Of a DNA stretch of 64,000 nucleotides, positions 54,762-62,330 are shown one piece after another. This DNA is from Pseudomonadota bacterium (GTDB lineage Bacteria; Pseudomonadota; Alphaproteobacteria; Caulobacterales; Aquidulcibacteraceae): the NCBI GenBank assembly GCA_020161405.1, contig JAIUOD010000001.1:186001-250000 (forward strand). Direction: 5' to 3'. The notes under the pieces were generated by a model, which was not told the DNA's origin, made no database searches, and saw nothing but the letters and a program-made list of their open reading frames with translations. Every line of letters begins with the position of its first letter. Positions within the stretch are counted from its first letter, which is position 1. Made by a program: the position numbers and the translations under genes.

Positions 54762-55292
54762 ATGAAAATTAAGAATACAAAACAAAATTTACATTTTTCT
54801 GCAACATTGCGGGGGCTGCTTGCTGCATCTTTTTTTGCAATGGTTTCTGGTTCTTCAATCGCGCAAAATACGCAAAATGGCCCGATTCAAGTGACGGCAT
54901 CATTAATGGATGTGCAGCCACAAAATAATAGCGCTATTTTCTCCGGCAATGCCGAAGTTATTCAAAATGGCGCGGCAATAAGATCTGCAAAATTTGTGGT
55001 TTTCTATAATGGCGCCGGTGATGGAAAAATCCAAAAAGTAGTTTCTGATAGTGAAACTTTTTACGCATCACCAACTGAAAAAGCGCGCGGTGACCGTGCG
55101 GTTTTTGATGCCGCTAATAATACAATAATTTTTACTGGAAATGTAATCCTAACCCAAAACCGCAATGTCCTTACTGGTGATGAATTACGTGTAAACACAA
55201 TTACCAAACAATCAGTGATGAAATCAAATAGCGGCAAAGTTAAGGGCGTATTTTTCCCAAATGATGCACCGCCATCGAAACCTAAAAAATAA
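54762..55292 (+). CDS. lptA: LPS transport periplasmic protein LptA
   Basis: Periplasmic bridge protein for lipopolysaccharide, 176 residues. A signal peptide (LLAASFFAMVSGSSIAQNT) precedes the OstA-like beta-jellyroll (PQNNSAIFSGNAEVIQNGAA; FDAANNTIIFTGNVILTQN) and a basic C-terminus. Eleven bases after lptC and about 11 bp before lptB, so one operon. Confidence 0.92.
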   Translation: MKIKNTKQNLHFSATLRGLLAASFFAMVSGSSIAQNTQNGPIQVTASLMDVQPQNNSAIFSGNAEVIQNGAAIRSAKFVVFYNGAGDGKIQKVVSDSETFYASPTEKARGDRAVFDAANNTIIFTGNVILTQNRNVLTGDELRVNTITKQSVMKSNSGKVKGVFFPNDAPPSKPKK

Positions 55293-55303
55293 GAATGAAT
55301 TAA

Positions 55304-56071
55304 ATGGCGCGTAATAATAGACTTACTGAATTATCTGGTGGCAGCAAACTGTCTAAAGATGGGCTTAATGCGGCTAATCTAAACAAGTCTTTTAAGGGAC
55401 GCGAAGTTGTAAAAGATGTATCATTATCTTTGCAACGTGGCGAAGTTTTGGGGCTTTTGGGGCCGAATGGTGCAGGTAAAACCACATGTTTCTACATGAT
55501 AACTGGTTTAATTGCGGCTGACTTTGGTACAATTACGATTGATGGCAAAGATGTTACCCAATTGCCAATGTATGTTCGCGCAAGAATGGGGCTTGGTTAT
55601 TTGCCACAAGAACCATCTATTTTCCGTGGGCTTTCGGTGATTGATAATATTTTGGCGGTGCTTGAAACAACTTCTTTGTCAAAAGATGCGCAAATTCAAC
55701 GTGCCGAAGAATTATTAAGTGAATTAAACATCCAAAAACTTCGTAACCAACCTGCCCCAACATTATCAGGTGGCGAACGCCGCCGCCTTGAAATTGCGCG
55801 CGCATTGGCAACAAACCCAAGCTATATTCTTCTTGACGAACCATTTGCAGGTGTTGACCCGCTTGCAATTTCTGAAATTCGCACTTTGGTTAAATATCTT
55901 AAAGGGCGCGATATTGGGGTTTTGATAACCGACCATAACGTACGAGAAACCCTTCAAATCACTGATAGAACCGCAATTATTGCCGATGGGCGCCTATTAT
56001 TTGAAGGCACTTCTGATGAAGTTTTACATAATGATGATGTTCGCCGTTATTATCTTGGTAAAGACTTTTAA
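55304..56071 (+). CDS. lptB: LPS export ATPase LptB
   Basis: Cytoplasmic ATPase of the LptB2FG extractor, 255 residues. Walker A GPNGAGKTT, the LptB-typical QEPSIFRGL, signature SGGERRRLEIARALA, Walker B ILLDEPFAGVDP and the switch histidine in ITDHNVRETL. A 15-residue polar N-terminal extension precedes the domain. Last gene of the lptCAB set; rpoN follows after about 200 bp. Confidence 0.96.
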   Translation: MARNNRLTELSGGSKLSKDGLNAANLNKSFKGREVVKDVSLSLQRGEVLGLLGPNGAGKTTCFYMITGLIAADFGTITIDGKDVTQLPMYVRARMGLGYLPQEPSIFRGLSVIDNILAVLETTSLSKDAQIQRAEELLSELNIQKLRNQPAPTLSGGERRRLEIARALATNPSYILLDEPFAGVDPLAISEIRTLVKYLKGRDIGVLITDHNVRETLQITDRTAIIADGRLLFEGTSDEVLHNDDVRRYYLGKDF

Positions 56072-56275
56072 ACCAATCAAATTTAGCGCAAATATGGCGC
56101 CAAAACTTAACAACAAGTAAAAACTGATATTTTTTCAATCGCTTATATGCGTTAGTTAGAATTTATTTACCACTTTTAGCACAGATAAAAGTAATTTGTT
56201 AAAAGTTATATGCAATTATCAGGCCATGATATTTTGCATGATGATTTTGTGCTATACGAAAAGGTAAAGTTCTAA

Positions 56276-57757
56276 ATGGCAATAGCCCCAAGAATGGAGA
56301 TGAAACAGGGTCAGTCACTTGTGATGACCCCGCAATTGCAGCAAGCGATTAAGATTCTGCAATTCTCCAGCGTTGAACTTTCCGAATATATCGAGCAGGA
56401 GCTTGAACGAAACCCAATGCTTGAACGCGTAGAGGATGAAAATTCAAGCGATGAAACAAGCACTGATAATAATGAATCTAGCGTAAGCGAGATTTCAATT
56501 TCCGAAGATAGCGGCGACCCAAATGCCGAAGGCTCAATTGATGCATCATATGAAGATTTATATTCAGATGCAGATATGCCAGCTGTTGAGGCAATTGGTT
56601 CAACAATTGATTGGTCAAAATCTGGCGATGGGCGTCATTATGATGATTTAGAAGGCATTGAAAACACATTATCATGTGAAATAAGCCTACATGACCATTT
56701 AGAGGCGCAAGCCGCCCTTGCCTTTGATAATCCACAAGATAAATTGATTGCAGCATATTTAATCGATTTTGTTGATGATGGCGGTTATTTGCGCGCTGAT
56801 TGTGAAGAAGCGGCAACAAATCTTGGCGTTTCCAACGAAAAAATCGAAGAAATTGTACAAATCCTTCAAGGCTTCGACCCCGTCGGCATTTGTGCACGCA
56901 ATGTTGAAGAATGTTTGGCCGCACAATTAAAAGAAAAAGATAGATTTGACCCCGCCATGCAAAAATTGGTGGAAAATCTTGAACTTCTTGCAAAGCGCGA
57001 CCTTCGCCAATTATGCAATATTTGCGAAGTTGATGGCGAAGATATGGCGCAAATGATAAGCGAAATTCGCGCCCTTACCCCAAAACCAGGGGCTGCTTTT
57101 GGTAATAGTGTTACATCGGCGATTGTTCCTGATGTTTATGTTCGTGAAGCGCCAAATGGAATGTGGGTTGTTGAATTAAACACCGACACTTTGCCAAAAA
57201 TTTTGGTCAATAATGCCTATTGTGAAACTGTTTCGCGCAATGCACGCACAGAAGATGAAAAATCTTATATCACTGAATGCCAAAATGATGCTTCATGGCT
57301 TGTAAAGTCTTTGGATCAACGTGCACGCACTATTCTTAAAGTTGCCAAGGAAATCGTGCGCCGCCAAGATGGCTTTTTAACCTATGGCGTGTCACACTTG
57401 CGCCCATTGGTTTTAAAAGATGTTGCACAAATTATTGAAATGCATGAATCAACCGTTAGCCGTGTTACATCTAATAAATATATTGCAACACCACGCGGCA
57501 CTTTTGAACTTAAATACTTCTTCTCAACCGCGATTAATTCATCTTATGGCTATGAATCACATTCTTCTGAAGCTGTAAGACATCAAATCAAAAGCCTAAT
57601 TGATGATGAAAAGCCGATTGCACCTTTATCTGATGATGCAATTGTTGATATTCTTAAAGAAACCGGAATTGATATTGCGCGCCGTACAGTTGCCAAATAT
57701 CGCGAAGCAATGCGTATTCCATCTTCTGTCCAACGCCGCCGCGCAAAGCTTGGCTAA
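56276..57757 (+). CDS. rpoN: RNA polymerase sigma-54 factor
   Basis: Sigma factor for enhancer-dependent promoters, 493 residues. Region I glutamine-rich helices (QGQSLVMTPQLQQAIKILQF, ELSEYIEQELERNPMLE), an acidic region II, the core-binding domain, an HTH (LKDVAQIIEMHESTVSRVTS) and the C-terminal RpoN box (ARRTVAKYREAMRIPSS). Full length. Followed by hpf and ptsN, as in most proteobacteria. Confidence 0.97.
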   Translation: MAIAPRMEMKQGQSLVMTPQLQQAIKILQFSSVELSEYIEQELERNPMLERVEDENSSDETSTDNNESSVSEISISEDSGDPNAEGSIDASYEDLYSDADMPAVEAIGSTIDWSKSGDGRHYDDLEGIENTLSCEISLHDHLEAQAALAFDNPQDKLIAAYLIDFVDDGGYLRADCEEAATNLGVSNEKIEEIVQILQGFDPVGICARNVEECLAAQLKEKDRFDPAMQKLVENLELLAKRDLRQLCNICEVDGEDMAQMISEIRALTPKPGAAFGNSVTSAIVPDVYVREAPNGMWVVELNTDTLPKILVNNAYCETVSRNARTEDEKSYITECQNDASWLVKSLDQRARTILKVAKEIVRRQDGFLTYGVSHLRPLVLKDVAQIIEMHESTVSRVTSNKYIATPRGTFELKYFFSTAINSSYGYESHSSEAVRHQIKSLIDDEKPIAPLSDDAIVDILKETGIDIARRTVAKYREAMRIPSSVQRRRAKLG

Positions 57758-57916
57758 TTTTAATAATTTAAACTGTAACCCTACCAATATTTAACCTTAT
57801 TTTTGTTTTTTGTGACAGATTTAAGAAAATTATCCCTTGCGAGTTTAAGAATGCTTGCTACATTAAATGTGCGGTGCATTAAACCGTGCATCGCCTCATA
57901 CTATAAGGAGGTTTAT

Positions 57917-58258
57917 ATGACCCAATTGCGAATTCGTGTTACTGGCAGAAATGTTGACGTTGGCGAAGCACTTCGAGAGAAGATAGAGGGTGATTTAACC
58001 GATGGTATTGCACGATACGCTAGCTCCCGCGATGGCGAAGCAATCGTTACTTTAAGTAAAGAGCGCCATCTTTTCGTAGTCGAAGTTCTTCTTCACCTTG
58101 ATTCAAAAGTAAAAATGGAATCAAAAGCAGAAGCAGACGATCCACACAAAGCGTTCGCCCAAGCACTTGATAAGATTGAAAAAAGGGTAAGACGCAACAA
58201 AAGAAAGCTTAAAGATCATCACCACACAGGCATAAAGCAACTTGACGTTGCTGAATAG
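57917..58258 (+). CDS. hpf: Ribosome hibernation promoting factor, short form
   Basis: Binds the small subunit near the decoding centre in slow-growing cells. The ATG at 57917 has a perfect AAGGAGG site six bases before it; a frame opening at 57803 is rejected. The 113 residues (MTQLRIRVTGRNVDVGEALR ... KIEKRVRRNKRKLKD) are only the N-terminal HPF/YfiA domain, ending soon after. Many alphaproteobacteria have a long form of about 190 residues with a dimerisation domain, which is absent here. Confidence 0.93.
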   Translation: MTQLRIRVTGRNVDVGEALREKIEGDLTDGIARYASSRDGEAIVTLSKERHLFVVEVLLHLDSKVKMESKAEADDPHKAFAQALDKIEKRVRRNKRKLKDHHHTGIKQLDVAE

Positions 58259-58293
58259 ATTGCTTGCAAAATATTATACTTTCGGTTAATGCG

Positions 58294-58317
58294 ACGCCGC
58301 TTTAGTGCAAGCGGCGT
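58294..58317. terminator. GC-rich hairpin between hpf and ptsN
   Basis: ACGCCGCTT and AAGCGGCGT arms of nine bases around TAGTGC. There is no T run, so it may be a weak terminator or an mRNA-processing structure that separates hpf from ptsN levels. Confidence 0.5.
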
Positions 58318-58397
58318 ACGCTTCATTATTTCGAATTTGGCCTATAAAAGCGGCTGTTTAAAACCTAGTATGGTTAAGTTTTTGAAAGCGAAATATT

Positions 58398-58865
58398 ATG
58401 CCTAATTTAGGCGATTTGTTAAAACCCGAAGCAATTATTTTTCAGGCAATTGGCGATGATAGACGCGATATAATGCGCCAAATGACTGAAGTTGCGAGTA
58501 ATGCTTTCGGTGTTGACGCAGGCTTAACACTTGAAGCCGTTATGACACGTGAGGCCTTGGGCGGAACTGGTGTTGGCGAAGGTGTTGCTGTTCCACACGC
58601 ACGTATAAGCGGCATAGAGCGTACACATGGCGTTTTTGCGCTTTTAAAAACCCCTGTCGATTTTGAAAGCCCAGATGGCAAACCCGCTGACCTTGTATTC
58701 ATGCTTTTATCGCCTGAGGAATCGGGGGCAAACCACCTTAAAGCACTTGCAAAAATCACACGTTTATTACGCCAAAGCCACGTAAGATCTGCCCTACGCG
58801 CCGCAAGATCCCAATCAGCTTTACACGCACTATTATTAGACGTCGAAACCAGCCAAGTGGCGTGA
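58398..58865 (+). CDS. ptsN: Nitrogen PTS enzyme IIA
   Basis: Phosphocarrier of the regulatory PTS-Ntr chain, 155 residues. The phosphorylated histidine lies in GVGEGVAVPHARISG, with FALLKTPVDFESPDGKPADL and LSPEESGANHLKALAKITR typical of EIIA-Ntr. Last gene of the rpoN-hpf-ptsN run. It ends 18 bp from the converging halogenase gene; the short AT-rich gap marks the change from housekeeping to accessory genes. Confidence 0.95.
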   Translation: MPNLGDLLKPEAIIFQAIGDDRRDIMRQMTEVASNAFGVDAGLTLEAVMTREALGGTGVGEGVAVPHARISGIERTHGVFALLKTPVDFESPDGKPADLVFMLLSPEESGANHLKALAKITRLLRQSHVRSALRAARSQSALHALLLDVETSQVA

Positions 58866-58883
58866 TTTTTCTAAATTAGTTTT

Positions 58884-60383
58884 TTAAAAATTTTTTAAAA
58901 ACTCGTCGTGATTTTGTGCGCTCTTTATATCGTTATCAATCGCATTTGCGACTTCGTTGATAATATGCGTAGAAAAGTCATTTGGTAAAGTTTCAAGAAT
59001 TGGCAATGGATATTCTTGCATAAGACCCATTCCAACCATTACAGAAACCCATGAGCCAGCACGAAACAAGTCTGTTTGACTTGTTAAAATTTTACCTTGT
59101 TGTTTAAAAATTTCAATCTTGCTTTTTAAGCTATCTGGTACTTCCATATTCGTAACATATTTCCAGAAATCAGAATCATTACGTGTTGAAACGTGATAAT
59201 GTAAGATGATGAAATCGCGTATTTCTTCAATATCTGTAATAAATTTATTATTATAATGGCGTCTAAGGAATTCATAATCCTTAGTTTGCGGTAGATGTTC
59301 AAAAAATTTAAAAATACTTGCAATCACTAAGTGTATTGCTGTTGATTCCAATGGTTCTAAAAAGCCAGATGCCAAACCCAAAGCAACGCAATTTTTAACC
59401 CATGTTTCTTTACGTCTTCCCGCTTTAAAATTTATCTTTCGAATGTCTGCAAGCGGCTTTGCGTCCAAAGCATTTAGCAAAATATTTCTTGCCTTTTCTT
59501 CATCTGTGTGACGTGAAGAATATACATAGCCATTTCCAACCCTTGATTGAAGTGGAATGCGCCAAGTCCAGCCTGCTTCACGTGCAGTTGATAAAGTATA
59601 TGGATTTAGCGGCAATGTAGTTTCACTTGGAACAGCTAAAGCCGTATCAACGGGTAAAAAATTAGTCCAATCTTCGTAATTTGAACCAAGCGTTTTATCA
59701 ATCAAAAGCGCGGCAAACCCTGTGCAATCAAAGAAAAAATCACCATTAATTACCCTGCCATCATTTAAAATTAAGCTATTAATATTTCCACTTTCATCTT
59801 GCTGAACATTGCCAATAGTCCCGATAATGTGATTAACACCTTTTGATTTTCCATAACCCTTTAAATATTCGGCGAACAGACCTGCATCAAAATGATATGC
59901 ATAATTAAGCCAATTTCGTACCGATTGCCCATTTTTATCCGGTAAAGCAAATTTGTTATTTTTTGCAGCAACGGAACAAATTGATATATCATAAAGTGAT
60001 GGAATCTTACTTTTTTGTTGCCTTTGTTGAAGCCAATGAAGATACAATGCTGAATTTTCCACTAGCGGCCCAAACTCACCAAATGGATGCCAATAATCGC
60101 CGCCAATGTGTGACCAATCCTTGAACCTAATGGCTAATTTATATGTAGCATTGGTCTCTTTTATAAAATCCTTTTCATCAATATTCAAAAACCGCAACAA
60201 GTCTTGAACAGATGGTATTGTTGCCTCCCCTACCCCAACAATTGGGATATCACTTGATTCAACTAGGGTAATTTTAAAACCACCTTTTGGTGTCTTTAAC
60301 AAAACACGTGCCAAACAACTTGCTGCAATCCATCCTGCAGAGCCACCGCCAACAACAACGTATTCTTTTATAAATTGCCCCAT
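58884..60383 (-). CDS. Flavin-dependent tryptophan-halogenase family protein A
   Basis: FADH2-dependent halogenase-family protein, about 499 residues from the ATG at 60383 (GAGGTGG upstream; an ATG-like start at 60401 is less likely). The flavin loop VVGGGSAGWIAASCLARVLL, the tunnel motif GWTWRIP (the classic WxWxIP), the lysine of YKLAIRFKDW equivalent to the catalytic lysine of PrnA, and the glutamate of LEPLEST are all present, so it should be active. In Caulobacterales such genes stand beside TonB-dependent receptors and usually act on unknown substrates, not necessarily tryptophan. Divergent from its paralogue with a palindromic operator in between. Confidence 0.9.
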   Translation of the reverse strand: MGQFIKEYVVVGGGSAGWIAASCLARVLLKTPKGGFKITLVESSDIPIVGVGEATIPSVQDLLRFLNIDEKDFIKETNATYKLAIRFKDWSHIGGDYWHPFGEFGPLVENSALYLHWLQQRQQKSKIPSLYDISICSVAAKNNKFALPDKNGQSVRNWLNYAYHFDAGLFAEYLKGYGKSKGVNHIIGTIGNVQQDESGNINSLILNDGRVINGDFFFDCTGFAALLIDKTLGSNYEDWTNFLPVDTALAVPSETTLPLNPYTLSTAREAGWTWRIPLQSRVGNGYVYSSRHTDEEKARNILLNALDAKPLADIRKINFKAGRRKETWVKNCVALGLASGFLEPLESTAIHLVIASIFKFFEHLPQTKDYEFLRRHYNNKFITDIEEIRDFIILHYHVSTRNDSDFWKYVTNMEVPDSLKSKIEIFKQQGKILTSQTDLFRAGSWVSVMVGMGLMQEYPLPILETLPNDFSTHIINEVANAIDNDIKSAQNHDEFLKNF

Positions 60384-60438
60384 TTTCCACCTCGTACCCA
60401 TTGCAATTTAAATGTCTTGGGATATTAATTATAATAAT

Positions 60439-60454
60439 ATGTAAACGTTTACAT
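60439..60454. promoter_or_regulatory. Palindromic operator between the halogenase genes
   Basis: The perfect palindrome ATGTAAACGTTTACAT lies in the 140-bp gap, 55 bp upstream of one gene and 69 bp upstream of the other. The same core recurs at 62126-62139 and, degenerate, at 62246-62257 before the receptor gene. A CG-centred 14-16 bp palindrome again suggests a LacI-family repressor, which must be encoded outside the window. Confidence 0.75.
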
Positions 60455-60523
60455 TATTTTCAAAATCTGATTTGGTAAAGATAAAAATCTGCGGCATTTT
60501 GAATTTTTGTTAAGGGCGCTAAA

Positions 60524-62029
60524 ATGCAAAATCAATTAATAAAAAAAATGGTAATTGTTGGCGGTGGAACTGCTGGTTGGATGACTGCTGCCCTTATGGG
60601 CAAATTACTAATGGGCAAAATTCAAATTGAGCTTGTAGAAAGTGATGAAATTGGAATTATTGGCGTTGGCGAGGCTACAATACCCGCAATAAAAATATAT
60701 AATCAATTGCTTGGTTTAAACGAAGTTGAAATGATGAAAGCAACCCAAGCTACATTCAAACTTGGAATAGAATTTGTTGATTGGCGCGATAAAAACACAA
60801 CTTATATACATGGCTTTGGAAAAGTTGGTACAGATCTTTTATGGATGCGTACATATCAATTTTGGTCTAAATTAAAAGACACAGCAAATTTAAAAGATTT
60901 AGATAATTATTCTATAGGCGTTGTTGCAGCGCGCATGAACAAGTTTGCCATGCCAAATGGGCAAGATTTAAATTCGCCAATGGCAGATTTTGATTATGCT
61001 TATCAATTTGATGCAGCTTTATTCGGACAATATCTACGTAAAATAGCCCAAAATTACGGAGTAAAACGAACGGAAGGTAAAATAACCAAAGTTAATGTAA
61101 ATTCTGAAAATGGTTTTATCGAAACTTTAGATTTAGAAAATGGAAATAGTGTTTCAGGTGAATTATTTGTTGATTGCTCTGGTGCACGCGGTCTTTTAAT
61201 TTCTCAGACATTGGGGGCAGAATTTGATTCATATTCTAAATGGTTATTATGTGACAGTGCCTATGCAATTGGCTGCACAAGCGCACAAGAATTAACGCCT
61301 TACACACGCTCAACTGCCCATGAAAGCGGCTGGCAGTGGCGCATTCCATTGCAACACAGAATAGGAAATGGGCACGTATTCTCAAGTAATTATATGAATA
61401 ATGAAAATGCTCTCGATATATTGCTAAAAAACCTTGATGGCGAAGCTTTGAACGAACCTAAATTAGTAAAATTCACGCCAGGAAAAAGAAAAGAGGTTTT
61501 CAAAAAGAATTGTGTGGCAATTGGCCTTTCAAGTGGGTTTTTAGAACCATTAGAATCAACTTCAATACATTTAATACAAACGGCAATTTTACGCTTATTA
61601 TCTCTTTTCCCATCAGATAGATTTTCACAAGTCGACATTGATGAATATAACCGACAAACAGAGGCTGAATACGAATTTGTTCGTGATTTTATTATTGCAC
61701 ATTATAAAATAACAAACCGTACAGATAGTGAATTCTGGAAATATTGTAAAAATATGGAAATCCCACAAAGCCTAAATGATAGAATTGAGCTTTTCAAATC
61801 GTCAGGGCGCTTTTTTCAAACAAATAATGAGCTATTTAAAGAGGAAAGTTGGGTTCAAGTTTTGTTAGGTCAAGGCTTAAAAATTAATCCTGACCCAATG
61901 ACAAACCTTATTCCTGATGAAGATTTAGTGTCATTTTTAAAAAATGTTGAAGATGTCATTTTAGAAAATGCAAAATTTTTCATACCCCATGTAGATTTTA
62001 TAAAAGATTATTGCAAAAGCGGTGTCTAA
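60524..62029 (+). CDS. Flavin-dependent tryptophan-halogenase family protein B
   Basis: Paralogue of the divergent gene, 501 residues: flavin loop IVGGGTAGWMTAALMGKLL, the PrnA-type lysine at residue 79 in TFKLGIEFVDW, GWQWRIPLQHRIGNGHVFSS and the glutamate in LEPLESTSIHL. Both halogenase landmarks are conserved, so it is probably active. It is followed, after 300 bp with two operator sites, by a large receptor gene on the same strand. Substrate unknown; uptake and modification of the same compound by the three proteins is an inference. Confidence 0.9.
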   Translation: MQNQLIKKMVIVGGGTAGWMTAALMGKLLMGKIQIELVESDEIGIIGVGEATIPAIKIYNQLLGLNEVEMMKATQATFKLGIEFVDWRDKNTTYIHGFGKVGTDLLWMRTYQFWSKLKDTANLKDLDNYSIGVVAARMNKFAMPNGQDLNSPMADFDYAYQFDAALFGQYLRKIAQNYGVKRTEGKITKVNVNSENGFIETLDLENGNSVSGELFVDCSGARGLLISQTLGAEFDSYSKWLLCDSAYAIGCTSAQELTPYTRSTAHESGWQWRIPLQHRIGNGHVFSSNYMNNENALDILLKNLDGEALNEPKLVKFTPGKRKEVFKKNCVAIGLSSGFLEPLESTSIHLIQTAILRLLSLFPSDRFSQVDIDEYNRQTEAEYEFVRDFIIAHYKITNRTDSEFWKYCKNMEIPQSLNDRIELFKSSGRFFQTNNELFKEESWVQVLLGQGLKINPDPMTNLIPDEDLVSFLKNVEDVILENAKFFIPHVDFIKDYCKSGV

Positions 62030-62112
62030 ATTTATGCGTTGTTCAAATTTTATTATATAAATCAATATATTAATGCAAGCCATTACATAAAATGCACTAT
62101 TTTATAAATTTA

Positions 62113-62139
62113 TTGACAAGCTTCTTGTAAACGTTTACA
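62113..62139 (+). promoter_or_regulatory. Promoter-like -35 and TGTAAACGTTTACA operator
   Basis: TTGACA at 62113-62118 is followed by the perfect palindrome TGTAAACGTTTACA at 62126-62139, which would cover the spacer and -10 region. Binding there would block this promoter directly. Confidence 0.6.
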
Positions 62140-62233
62140 CAAATAGAAACACAAAATTTAGTTACAAGAATATTTTAATCGGAGGTGGCGCAGTTGATGT
62201 TTACACATAAAGTGTGACAAAGCTGGGTTCTGT

Positions 62234-62257
62234 TATAATGAATGCGCAAACGTTTAC
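62234..62257 (+). promoter_or_regulatory. -10 box and degenerate operator before the receptor gene
   Basis: A perfect TATAAT at 62234-62239 (its -35 is poor) is followed by GCAAACGTTTAC at 62246-62257, a one-arm-weakened version of the 62126 site placed at the expected transcription start. Centre spacing to the 62126-62139 site is about 119 bp. Confidence 0.55.
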
Positions 62258-62330
62258 TCACCCCTCCTTTAAAAAGTTTTCGAATTATCGAAACTAAGTT
62301 CGCGTAGAAGCTTTCTGAGGGAGGAATTGA

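Noticed and set aside
56478..56993. Minus-strand frame of 171 codons opposite rpoN
   Set aside because: It is antisense to a full-length, highly conserved gene and its His/Gln/Leu-rich translation resembles no protein.
62197..62217. Six-codon frame behind GGAGG in the receptor leader, a possible leader peptide
   Set aside because: No attenuator hairpin or codon bias follows; it lies upstream of the TATAAT box and is probably chance.
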